DNA of 64,000 nucleotides from a virus, in IMG/VR virus record IMGVR_UViG_3300044213_000051, positions 1 to 64,000 of that record; one strand, 5' to 3'. The notes beneath the pieces were generated by a model. It saw only the letters and a list, made by a program, of their open reading frames with translations, did no database searches and had not been told where the DNA came from. A program made the position numbers and the translations under genes. Of this stretch, positions 51,860 through 59,787 are shown one piece after another. Each line of letters opens with the position of its first letter. Position 1 is the stretch's first letter.

Positions 51860-54553
51860 TTAGTATGTGCCACCATCAATTGTAAAGCCATCAAGAGTAG
51901 AAGTGGAAGCACCAGATCCAGTAATGTTACCAGAAGCACTGATGTTACCAGTAAATGACGAAGTAGAAGTTACGCTTAATGTTCCACCAATACTTGCGTT
52001 ACCAGAAGTAGTAACAGTAGTACCACTGAAGCTAGAAGAAGTAATTGTTTTGTTACTTAAAGTTTCTGTTCCAGCTAATGTAGCAAGAGTACCGCTATTA
52101 GGTAATGTTACAGATGTAGAACCTGTAGCTGTTAACGAGATTCCATAAGCACCAATAGTAGTAAACGCACCAGCAGTGTTAATATTACCACCAAGAGTGA
52201 TAGTATTTGAGCCGTTGTTTACACCAGTACCACCATAAGTAGCACCAAGAACAGTACCTTGCCAAGTACCAGTAGTAATAGTACCTAGAGTATTGATAGA
52301 TGTTTGACCAACATATGTTGATTTAATTTGTAGTTGGTTAGCTACGATAGCAAGTGTTGTATTATCAACAACAGCACTTAACGTGTTACCAGATTTAGAT
52401 AAACCAGCACCAGCAGTAATCTCACCAGCACCAGAGAATTGAATCCAGTTTTGAGCATTAGTATCAACAGTAATTGTTGCTACATCGGCAGAGAACTCAG
52501 CTAGAACATAACCAGAGTTAGCGTTCTGTGTACCTTCTGTGGTAAACACGAACATACCTGGAGTAACTGTACCAGTAGTAGTTGCACCGTCAGCATCAGT
52601 AGCACGAGTCAATACCCAGTTAGTAGAAACAGAACCAATACTAGTAACAACGTAAATACCATTATCTTTAGTAGTTGTCTGATCTTTAACAAGAACACGG
52701 TCACCAACAACAGCTGGAACAGAGTCAATGGTCAACGCAGCTTGAGTGCCAGAGTTAGTAAGTGTTTTACCTGCACCAGAACCAGAAGCAGTTGCAGTTA
52801 AGTTTGAACCAGTAGTCGCTAAACGAACTGGGTATTTAATATCTAAACCTGATTTTAGACCATCAACATATGCTTTGTTAGCAGCGTCAGTAGCTTGAGT
52901 TGGAGTTCCAACAGAAGTAATTCTGGCACCAGCAACGTCAACAGTACCAGTACCAGTCGGTACTAAGTTTACGTTATTATTGCCAGAAGCAGCAGTAATT
53001 GATAGGCTACCAGAAGCACCAGTTAAACTTGTTACAGTTGCAGCACCAAGAGTTGGTGTAGTGAAAACTGGGCTAGTTGTTAAAGCAACGGTATTTCCAG
53101 AACCAGAGGTGCCAGTAATTGAAGTTCCATTAACTTTTAATACGTTGCCAGTTGCAGCAGTATCAAATGTCTTGTTAGTGAACGTATCAGTTGTTGCTTT
53201 ACCAACCAAAGTATCAGTTGTTGCTGGTAGAGTTAATGTACCAGAAGCTGTTGCTGATGCTTGTAGGGTTGTTTGACCAGTTGTAGAACCACCATAGTTA
53301 ATACCACCAGTAATAGATGGTGTTGCAGACAACATAACAACAGCACCAGAACCAGTGTAACTATTAATTTGGTTGCCATTGATTTTTAATACGTTACCAG
53401 TTGCGGCAGTATCAATTGTCTTGTTAGTTAGGGTATCGGTAGTTGCTTTACCGATTAAAGTATCAGTAGCAGCTGGTAGAGTTAAAGTGTTTGTTCCTGC
53501 AGTGGCAGAAGCAACAACAGTAATCTGACCAGAAGTAGATCCCTTAAAGATTGCGCTGGTACCAAGAGTTACAGCACCAGTTAATGTCGAAGTACTAGAA
53601 ACAGATAAAGTACTTGATAAAGTAGTTGCGCCAGTTACACCTAGTGTACCTGCGATTGTTGTATTACCAGAAGCAGTATCTACTTGGAATGTAGTAGAAG
53701 TACCGTTATTGATTGTTAAATATTCAGTTCCAGGTGTTGCAGAACCAGATAATGTTAAACCATTCTGGAATGTTACACCACCAATAGAAGTTTCAGTTCC
53801 AGTAAGAACTAAGTTGCCGCCAACATACAAGTTACCAGCAACACCAACGCCACCAGAAACAACCAATGCGCCAGTAGAAGTTGATGTAGAAGCAGTAGTA
53901 TTAAGAACTGCTAGTTTAGTATTATCCCAAGTACCAACTTGAGTAGAAGTGCCAGAAGAACCTGAATAGAAGTGAAGAACATCATCACCAGCACCTGGAG
54001 AAGTTTCTGCGATGATATATGTTTTACCATCAACAGAACGAACACCACCTAGTGATGTCCAGTTAGTGCCATTATAACCTTCGAACTGTACGTTAGTAGT
54101 ATTGAAACGAACAGCTGCAGTTACTGCTGGACCTTGCTGAGCAGTAGTACCAGAAGGAATAACTAATCCGTTTGTTCCAGAGACAGAAACGTAACCAGTA
54201 CCATTAGGTGTTAAAACGATGTTACCGTTAGTATTCTGTGCTTGAATAGTGTTACCTGATAGGTATAAGTTACCTACGTACCACTTATCGATTGTACCAG
54301 TTGCGGAAAGAACTGGAATAGATGATTGGTTTGTTGTTAATGTACCAGCAACTGATGCGTCAACTAAACCTGTGTAGTATTGACCACCAATGATAATGTG
54401 GTTTGCAGCGTTACCGCTGGTTTCTGTGCCCATACCGATGTATAAGCGATTACCACCTGTACCTGCAAACGCTGAATATGCTAATTCACCTGCGGCAAGG
54501 GTACTTGGATTCCCTGCGGTAGACGAACGTTTAATTCTGATTGTTGATGCCAT
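51860..54553 (-). CDS. Large tail fibre protein (897 aa)
   Basis: N-terminus STIRIKRSSTAGNPSTLAAGELAYSAFAGTGGNRLYIGMG is the attachment module shared with the other fibres. The body has repeated units such as TATGNVLKVNG/TDTLVGKATTDTLTNKT and a segment with GDRVLVKDQTTTKDNGIYVVTSIG (about residue 600), a beta-helix-type element of phage fibres. The C-terminus is a short Ser/Thr-rich end with no chaperone domain. Confidence 0.88.
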   Translation of the reverse strand: MASTIRIKRSSTAGNPSTLAAGELAYSAFAGTGGNRLYIGMGTETSGNAANHIIIGGQYYTGLVDASVAGTLTTNQSSIPVLSATGTIDKWYVGNLYLSGNTIQAQNTNGNIVLTPNGTGYVSVSGTNGLVIPSGTTAQQGPAVTAAVRFNTTNVQFEGYNGTNWTSLGGVRSVDGKTYIIAETSPGAGDDVLHFYSGSSGTSTQVGTWDNTKLAVLNTTASTSTSTGALVVSGGVGVAGNLYVGGNLVLTGTETSIGGVTFQNGLTLSGSATPGTEYLTINNGTSTTFQVDTASGNTTIAGTLGVTGATTLSSTLSVSSTSTLTGAVTLGTSAIFKGSTSGQITVVASATAGTNTLTLPAATDTLIGKATTDTLTNKTIDTAATGNVLKINGNQINSYTGSGAVVMLSATPSITGGINYGGSTTGQTTLQASATASGTLTLPATTDTLVGKATTDTFTNKTFDTAATGNVLKVNGTSITGTSGSGNTVALTTSPVFTTPTLGAATVTSLTGASGSLSITAASGNNNVNLVPTGTGTVDVAGARITSVGTPTQATDAANKAYVDGLKSGLDIKYPVRLATTGSNLTATASGSGAGKTLTNSGTQAALTIDSVPAVVGDRVLVKDQTTTKDNGIYVVTSIGSVSTNWVLTRATDADGATTTGTVTPGMFVFTTEGTQNANSGYVLAEFSADVATITVDTNAQNWIQFSGAGEITAGAGLSKSGNTLSAVVDNTTLAIVANQLQIKSTYVGQTSINTLGTITTGTWQGTVLGATYGGTGVNNGSNTITLGGNINTAGAFTTIGAYGISLTATGSTSVTLPNSGTLATLAGTETLSNKTITSSSFSGTTVTTSGNASIGGTLSVTSTSSFTGNISASGNITGSGASTSTLDGFTIDGGTY

Positions 54554-54567
54554 CTTTTATTCTCCGA

Positions 54568-54795
54568 TTAAAATTCTCCACCTTCCATGTCCTGCGCATC
54601 TAACGTAGTAGTCGCAGTCCATAAGGCGGTGTTATTCTTATAAACTAATACTGCTCCATCTGTTAACCCAGTCAAGTTAACATCAGCCATTGCTTCTATA
54701 GAATTTGGAGGTACTGATGTAGGTGATGCAGTTACGGCAGTTCCACTAGTGGAAACACCATAAGGATTTGAAACGACTGCTATAATGTCTGCCAT
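54568..54795 (-). CDS. Small fibre-associated protein (75 aa)
   Basis: Short Thr/Ser/Ala-rich protein containing NLTGLTDGAVLVYKNNTALWTATTTLDAQ, a repeat unit otherwise seen in fibre proteins, and the end DMEGGEF. It lies 1 base downstream of the 110-residue gene. It is probably a connector or minor fibre component. Confidence 0.6.
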   Translation of the reverse strand: MADIIAVVSNPYGVSTSGTAVTASPTSVPPNSIEAMADVNLTGLTDGAVLVYKNNTALWTATTTLDAQDMEGGEF

Positions 54796-54796
54796 A

Positions 54797-55129
54797 TTAT
54801 TGGGTAATCTCTGGGCTTATTGTTACTATACCTTCAACAACTCTTGTACTTTCGCCAGTAGGGTTTGTCACTCTAATGTCATACAAATATCTGCCTGGAG
54901 GTATAACTCTTGATTGCGCAGAATCTAATTCGATCTGCACTCTACCGTTGATTGGATTACTGATAACAGCAGTGAAATCGTAAGAAGTCGATGACTGGTA
55001 CGATTTTCTCATTTGAGAAGCTACAGTGAAACCTGTCAAGTCCAATGGAACACCATTAGTACCCGACACAGTCACATATGTCCTAAAAAAAGCACCTTGA
55101 TCTACATAAAGGTTGGAAATTGTAGCCAC
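54797..55129 (-). CDS. Putative baseplate/fibre connector (110 aa)
   Basis: Beta-sandwich-like protein: GAFFRTYVTVSGTNGVPLDLTGFTVASQMRKSYQSS, then RVQIELDSAQSRVIPPGRYLYDIRVTNPTGESTRVVEGIVTISPEIT. This matches the general pattern of the small Ig-like upper-baseplate/fibre-anchoring domains (BppU type) in many phages. GTG start at 55129 with GGGAG upstream. First gene of the fibre transcript. Confidence 0.72.
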   Translation of the reverse strand: MATISNLYVDQGAFFRTYVTVSGTNGVPLDLTGFTVASQMRKSYQSSTSYDFTAVISNPINGRVQIELDSAQSRVIPPGRYLYDIRVTNPTGESTRVVEGIVTISPEITQ

Positions 55130-55155
55130 TTGTTTAATCTCCCGATATACATTCT

Positions 55156-55163
55156 TATTTATC
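55156..55163 (-). promoter_or_regulatory. Late promoter GATAAATA of the fibre operon
   Basis: GATAAATA on the minus strand, about 27 bases ahead of the GTG of the first fibre-operon gene. Divergent from the plus-strand box at 55177. Confidence 0.6.
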
Positions 55164-55176
55164 TTATTTTGGAACG

Positions 55177-55183
55177 CTAAATA
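55177..55183 (+). promoter_or_regulatory. Late-promoter-like box CTAAATA for the plus-strand gene
   Basis: CTAAATA on the plus strand, 14 bases from the divergent minus-strand box. Predicted start of transcription near 55189, leader of about 38 bases. Confidence 0.5.
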
Positions 55184-55227
55184 CTATTGAGCTGCGAGGC
55201 GATTTTTAACTATTATGGAGTTATTAT

Positions 55228-55869
55228 ATGGACAATATTCAAGCACCCCAAAATGGAACAGGTTCAGCGACTGAAGTTCCATCAGATAAACAGTTAGTTA
55301 CAAAAACTTTCGAAAAACTGTTATTCCCAACCGATATTAAAAGTTTCCAAATTTCGGATTTTGAGGATTTTCAACAGAAACTTTTGACATTTATTCAAAG
55401 TGAAGAATGTCAACCAAAAGATTCTTTAGAGCCGATCGACCCGATTTTTAAAGAAGATGACAGTATCTTCAAACTTCGCGAAATTGTATACTCTATTTGT
55501 GAACAATTACCAGAGTTTAATATACCAGAGCTTCAATACACACCAACTATTATTGGCTCACAGATATTTTATCAACAACAATACGAACACATTCCACCGC
55601 ATGCGTATGAATTTGTTCCGTTGGTATTTTCGTTCATTTTGTCATGCCCAGAATCACCCCCAGTAACTTATTATCCAGATACTCGTGGAGCAGTTCAAAC
55701 AGTTAGAGATACAGTATCTCAAAACTTAGTTGCTACTAGTTTCTCTCTGCGTGGATGGCAAGGTGAAGTTATTGTCACACCTGGATATCTACAACGTTAT
55801 GTGGAAACAAACTTGTCTGAAAGAACTTACGTTGTTCTTAATGTCAAAATTGGTTTTGCTTCCTATTAA
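55228..55869 (+). CDS. Unknown protein, the only plus-strand gene (213 aa)
   Basis: ATG at 55228 with GGAG 7 bases upstream. N-terminal 40 residues are disordered and polar, then a helical region (DFEDFQQKLLTFIQSEE; KLREIVYSICEQLPEFNIPEL), and a C-terminal beta domain (EFVPLVFSFILSCPESPPVTYYPDTRGAVQTVR...GYLQRYVETNLSERTYVVLNVKIGF) with PDTRG as the most striking motif. No family recognised and no obvious H-x-D for an oxygenase. It overlaps the PP-loop gene tail-to-tail by 26 bases. Confidence 0.75.
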   Translation: MDNIQAPQNGTGSATEVPSDKQLVTKTFEKLLFPTDIKSFQISDFEDFQQKLLTFIQSEECQPKDSLEPIDPIFKEDDSIFKLREIVYSICEQLPEFNIPELQYTPTIIGSQIFYQQQYEHIPPHAYEFVPLVFSFILSCPESPPVTYYPDTRGAVQTVRDTVSQNLVATSFSLRGWQGEVIVTPGYLQRYVETNLSERTYVVLNVKIGFASY

Positions 55870-56917
55870 ATTTAGCAGTTCGAGGAATGTAGCGTAAGCT
55901 ATAATCTTCATATAAAAATAACCAAGTCGGTATGGGGTTTCCTAAATTGGAAACCCCTTTTGGTTTGTTCCAAGCATAGTAAGAATCTCCACTATACTCC
56001 TCAATCAATTGACGCATAACCCATCTGTGAGTTAGTGCGTTTCCAACTTCTTTCGTAAATGGTTCTTTGGTTGTAATAACATAACGCTGAAAATCGTCAG
56101 TATTAAAAAAGTGATATATGTTATCTTGACGTTTCGTACTAACCATTGACGCAAACTGAGAAGTATACCAATCATAGTTAAAAATACACCACCATCTTAA
56201 ATCACGCAAAGTTTCAATTTTTTTAGGACTTGCCTTTATTGACGGAAGAATAAACTCGTGTAGCTCTGGGTTTATACATTTGGTGTAATCCATCAGTGGA
56301 TCTGGACCTTTGAACTGATGATGGAAAAATGATATATCAGTTTTCACAGTTCCAGTTGTAAAGTCGTCTGTCGGACCAAACAGTTGGTTACCAAAAAACC
56401 CTGTTACAAAAATCTCATCTTCAGGACAGTCATCAAACTCTCTTCTGGAAGTAACCTTAATTTTATGGTTTACGCCAGATGGTAAGATAACTTTATCAAA
56501 CATCGAGCCAGATTCTAATACAGAACTGTAAGTTCCATAAACAGTAATTCTTGATGGATCTTTCGCGTAGTGAATCAGCGCAAACAGAACCAATGTGCTG
56601 TCAATACCACCACTCCAAACAACGTTAATTTTCTTACCTGTTGCAAGAAGCTCTTCGCAACGTTCTTTAACTATCTGCTCGAACGACTTGTTAAAACCTT
56701 CTGGAATTTCTGGTATCTGTAGCAACCCACCCTTCATATTAAGGTAATGTGGAGTATTACCAGTTCTATCAAACACAACATTCAAATTCATGTTATGTTT
56801 CTCATAGAAGTTAAACAACTCTATAGCATTATCCGATAGATCGTCAGCAATCGTATCTGGATATTGAGCCATTACTTGTTTAACGTACCCTGTATTATAA
56901 AATAAAATTTGTTTCAT
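55844..56917 (-). CDS. PP-loop ATP pyrophosphatase, asparagine-synthase-like (no glutaminase domain)
   Basis: 357 residues. WSGGIDSTLVLFAL (residues 101-114) is the SGGxDS/T P-loop of N-type ATP pyrophosphatases, used to adenylate a carboxylate or carbonyl. Unlike asparagine synthetase B there is no N-terminal Cys glutaminase; the first 75 residues are a different small domain. The C-terminal half has HRWVMRQLIEEYSG and many aromatic residues. Candidate activities are amide-bond formation or amidation of a peptide or nucleotide. It follows a terminator after the DctP-like gene. Confidence 0.78.
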   Translation of the reverse strand: MKQILFYNTGYVKQVMAQYPDTIADDLSDNAIELFNFYEKHNMNLNVVFDRTGNTPHYLNMKGGLLQIPEIPEGFNKSFEQIVKERCEELLATGKKINVVWSGGIDSTLVLFALIHYAKDPSRITVYGTYSSVLESGSMFDKVILPSGVNHKIKVTSRREFDDCPEDEIFVTGFFGNQLFGPTDDFTTGTVKTDISFFHHQFKGPDPLMDYTKCINPELHEFILPSIKASPKKIETLRDLRWWCIFNYDWYTSQFASMVSTKRQDNIYHFFNTDDFQRYVITTKEPFTKEVGNALTHRWVMRQLIEEYSGDSYYAWNKPKGVSNLGNPIPTWLFLYEDYSLRYIPRTAKFNRKQNQF

Positions 56918-56936
56918 TATATCCTCAAAATAAAAA

Positions 56937-56956
56937 TGGGGAGCTTAGGCTCCCCA
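56937..56956 (-). terminator. Rho-independent terminator after the DctP-like gene
   Basis: Perfect 8-bp stem TGGGGAGC/GCTCCCCA (56937-56944 with 56949-56956), 4-base loop, then TTTTTATTTT on the minus strand. Confidence 0.9.
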
Positions 56957-56957
56957 A

Positions 56958-56965
56958 TATTTATC
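56958..56965 (-). promoter_or_regulatory. Late promoter GATAAATA next to the terminator
   Basis: GATAAATA on the minus strand directly before the terminator stem; a transcript from it would start within the hairpin and escape termination, then read into the PP-loop gene (ATG at 56917). Confidence 0.5.
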
Positions 56966-56975
56966 ACGCTACAGA

Positions 56976-57923
56976 TTAATGTAATTGAATCTTGCTTACA
57001 AGACCTGGAGTGAAGTAGTCAGCAAACTTCTCGTAAACTGCAGAAGTAACTTCTTTGAATTTCTTCTGTTCAGTTTCATCCATGCGAACAACCATAACAC
57101 CCTTTTCTTCACATTCAGCTAGAATGTTTGGAATGTCAGCAACTGATTCACGACGCTCTGCACGAGCAGCGTTGAAAGCAGCAGTAGCCATAATTTCTTG
57201 AGTTTCTTCATCGAACTGAGCCATGAAGTCTTTGTTAACAATAATAGAAGTCAAGAACAAGCTGTGGGCAGTGTCATTAACAACCTTGAAAGACTTATAT
57301 TGGTCAAGTGGGAAAATACGAACGTAAGTAGATTCGCCAGCAGCAATTTCGCCACGATCAGCAAATTCGTTCATTTCTTCTAGAGCGATGTGCTCTTTTG
57401 GTTCTGCTCCAAGCAACTTAAATGTTTCAACAGCAACAGGGCTACGGCTAGTACGAACAGCTTGACCTTTCCAAGCATCTACAGTGTCAGCCTTAAAGTT
57501 AGCTGGAACAACACGATAGCCACCAGAGTAAGTGAAAGACATAGCGTGGATATTACTATTCTTAGAAACACCAGCTAACAACTCAGCACCAACTTCACCT
57601 TCCAAAACAGCGTCAGCATGGGCGTGGTCACGGAATAGGAATGGTAGGTCTAAAGCGTGTAGATCTTTGTTGTAATCAGCCAACCAAGTAGTGTAGATGT
57701 GGCTCATTTCGATAGTGCCATCATCGATCATCTGCATTAGGTCGTTCTTGCTGATTTTCTTGCCATCGTTATACTTAGCTGCATAGTCTGATAAAGAAAG
57801 AACTTCAATGTTAAACATACCATTGGTTTTTTCGTTAACTTCTTTAGCAAAGTGCTCAGCAACTTTCAAAAACAAGCCAATAGGCTCGTGGGCGATAACC
57901 CATTTTACATGTTTTTGTTCCAT
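56976..57923 (-). CDS. DctP-type (TRAP) solute-binding protein without signal peptide
   Basis: 315 residues covering the whole fold: VKWVIAHEPIGLFLKVAEHFAKEVNEKTNG, then DLPFLFRDHAHADAVL, SFTYSGGYRVVPANFKA and the family hallmark GQAVRTSRSPVAVETFKLLGAEP, whose Arg binds the ligand carboxylate. Host DctP proteins are secreted; this one begins MEQKHVKWV with no hydrophobic signal, so it should stay in the cytoplasm or be packaged. No TRAP membrane subunits are nearby. Preceded by a late box at 57998-58005. Role unknown: a ligand sensor, metabolite sink or virion part. Confidence 0.85.
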   Translation of the reverse strand: MEQKHVKWVIAHEPIGLFLKVAEHFAKEVNEKTNGMFNIEVLSLSDYAAKYNDGKKISKNDLMQMIDDGTIEMSHIYTTWLADYNKDLHALDLPFLFRDHAHADAVLEGEVGAELLAGVSKNSNIHAMSFTYSGGYRVVPANFKADTVDAWKGQAVRTSRSPVAVETFKLLGAEPKEHIALEEMNEFADRGEIAAGESTYVRIFPLDQYKSFKVVNDTAHSLFLTSIIVNKDFMAQFDEETQEIMATAAFNAARAERRESVADIPNILAECEEKGVMVVRMDETEQKKFKEVTSAVYEKFADYFTPGLVSKIQLH

Positions 57924-58250
57924 TTAAATCTCCTTTTTGTTTCTATGTAGTAGGTACCCAAGTTTAGTTAGGTCCAATATCCAGCTTTCTTCACTACTAT
58001 TTATCTTATGGTAGATTACTGGAATGTTATTTTCGACAATTATTCTTATATATTTATGAACAACTGCTTTTTGCTCCTCACTTCCAACCAACTTAAATTC
58101 TGGGATCTGGATAGATACATTGTTGTTTTGAAACGACTCTGTAGTTTCTGAATTATGATAGAAAATCCTAGAGATAGTATGTCTATCATAATTCGATCCA
58201 TATCTTGGAAATTTATTAACTTCCCAAATATAACAATCTAAAAAAGCCAT
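57924..58250 (-). CDS. Unknown protein between radical SAM and DctP-like genes (108 aa)
   Basis: ATG at 58250 is 1 base past the stop of the radical SAM gene, with no ribosome site, so translation is probably coupled. Features: FLDCYIWEVNKFPRYGSNYD, then EFKLVGSEEQKAVVHKYIRIIVENNIPVIYHKI and ESWILDLTKLGYLL. It is an alpha/beta protein of unknown family. Candidate accessory subunit or recognition element for the maturase (inference from place). Confidence 0.65.
   Translation of the reverse strand: MAFLDCYIWEVNKFPRYGSNYDRHTISRIFYHNSETTESFQNNNVSIQIPEFKLVGSEEQKAVVHKYIRIIVENNIPVIYHKINSSEESWILDLTKLGYLLHRNKKEI
57998..58005 (-). promoter_or_regulatory. Late promoter GATAAATA inside the 108-residue gene
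   Basis: GATAAATA on the minus strand, 75 bases upstream of the DctP-like start, which would allow its separate late expression. Confidence 0.5.
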
Positions 58251-58251
58251 A

Positions 58252-59721
58252 TTATTGAATAGTCGTTGGAATGCTAACAACTGGAATGTTTACAGGTTTG
58301 CGAACTTTCCAAGATTTCTGTGTACCACCAGATTTCACAAAATCAATGTCAATAACAGGTTGGCTTGTTTGTCCGTCGAATCTGATTTTTTCGCCTTGTA
58401 TTTCAACCAAAACCAATCCATCAGTCATGATAAACATAGAAGCTGCCAGTATTGCCAAATTATACCAATAGAGATTCTCGCATGCTTGACTCCAATATTG
58501 ATCTTCTAAGAACAGGCACGCACCTTGACATAGTTGAACAACTGGACAAGAAGGGCATTCTGCACGAGTTGACCAGTGATATGAGTTCTTCAAACGAACA
58601 TCTTCTAACTGATCGATATTACCAAGGTTGTGTTTAGTTAGAGAAGAAGTGTTTTGGCAAGTAGTTACGTTACCTTTCATATCGATGGCAATCGTATCTT
58701 CTTTATCCATACCACACTTTTGACCAACAACAGTAGCTGGTCTTTGGTAAACTAACGATTCAAAAAACCCTTGGATTTTCTGATTAATTGTCCAACTAAA
58801 CTGATTCTTAAACTCAATAGTTTCCCAGAACAACGAATGTAGAATTTCTTTCTTCTCATCTGGCGTTTGAATAGAGTGAGCCATGCCACTATCATCATAT
58901 GGTAACATCAATTCTTCTGTTGTTACCTGCAATTCAGTCTGTCCAATTTCAACATAATCATATCCAAGATCTTTACGATTTAATTTTTCTTGAATAAAAT
59001 CACGAACAGCTGCAATTGAAACATTCTGACGTGTCAATACACAGTTAAACGTAAATCTCATCTGACCCATTGTTTTTAAAGCATAAACAACAGCATCTTT
59101 TGCTTCTGGTTCATCCAAAGGATCTGGTCCACGGTTCTGAGCATGCAGTGGTCCATCGTGAGACATACCAATAGAGAATCCCATTTGATTGAACCAATCA
59201 ATCTTTTCTCGTGTTAATAGTGAGCCATTAGTCACCATCATAAACTGCGCATTAGGATAAACCTTACGAATCTTTTCCGCCAATGGTTTTAGAGTTTTCC
59301 AATAAACCATTGGTTCACCACCCCAAAATTCCAAACGGAATCTATCATAAGTGCTAAACTTAAAATTATTTTTAATCTTTTGAACAAGTTCTTCAGCATC
59401 CTCTGGACCACCAACTGGATCGTGTGGTTGATGTGCCTGATTGCAATATGAGCAAGCGTAGTTACACTTAAGACCCATAGTAATTTTTAGAGTTGCTGGT
59501 TTATCTGACTTCTTACCCCAGAGATCTGGGTTATGTGGATTGGTTATTTTAGCAGGTTCCCATTTTTTAGCAGTTACCTGATATTCTAATCCGTTTGAAA
59601 TGTGAGTCAATGTAGGTTTAGTGCCATCCGATTCCCAATAAACTTCAGAAGTCATTGGATCATACACTAATGTTTCTTTCACATCATTTGATCCTTGTAG
59701 GATCAACTTATATTTACTCAT
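58252..59721 (-). CDS. Radical SAM/SPASM peptide maturase-like enzyme
   Basis: 489 residues. The radical SAM cluster motif is C86-x3-C90-x2-C93 in GLKCNYACSYCNQ, followed by WGGEPM (the GGE SAM motif, about 140). The C-terminal SPASM region has many Cys residues (KCGMD, TTCQN, ECPSCPVVQLCQGAC, QACEN) to bind auxiliary Fe-S clusters, as in anaerobic sulfatase maturases and RiPP-modifying enzymes. Residues 1-75 form an extra N-terminal domain, perhaps for peptide recognition. Not a QueE (too long, SPASM present). Confidence 0.9.
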   Translation of the reverse strand: MSKYKLILQGSNDVKETLVYDPMTSEVYWESDGTKPTLTHISNGLEYQVTAKKWEPAKITNPHNPDLWGKKSDKPATLKITMGLKCNYACSYCNQAHQPHDPVGGPEDAEELVQKIKNNFKFSTYDRFRLEFWGGEPMVYWKTLKPLAEKIRKVYPNAQFMMVTNGSLLTREKIDWFNQMGFSIGMSHDGPLHAQNRGPDPLDEPEAKDAVVYALKTMGQMRFTFNCVLTRQNVSIAAVRDFIQEKLNRKDLGYDYVEIGQTELQVTTEELMLPYDDSGMAHSIQTPDEKKEILHSLFWETIEFKNQFSWTINQKIQGFFESLVYQRPATVVGQKCGMDKEDTIAIDMKGNVTTCQNTSSLTKHNLGNIDQLEDVRLKNSYHWSTRAECPSCPVVQLCQGACLFLEDQYWSQACENLYWYNLAILAASMFIMTDGLVLVEIQGEKIRFDGQTSQPVIDIDFVKSGGTQKSWKVRKPVNIPVVSIPTTIQ

Positions 59722-59744
59722 GCTATTCCTTTAATATAAATGAA

Positions 59745-59774
59745 AATACCCTGCTTTATCTTACACAGGGTATT
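59745..59774 (-). terminator. Rho-independent terminator after the 343-residue gene
   Basis: 9-bp stem AATACCCTG/CAGGGTATT (59745-59753 with 59766-59774), 12-base loop, TTTC on the minus strand. A CTAAATA late box (59771-59777) overlaps its upstream arm, so termination and late re-initiation occur at the same place, before the radical SAM gene. Confidence 0.75.
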
Positions 59775-59787
59775 TAGCCACTAGAAA

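Noticed and set aside
55844-59721. QueC plus QueE pair for 7-deazaguanine DNA modification
   Set aside because: The PP-loop protein lacks the QueC length and zinc motif, and the radical SAM enzyme is 489 residues with a SPASM domain, unlike QueE. No QueD or FolE is seen.
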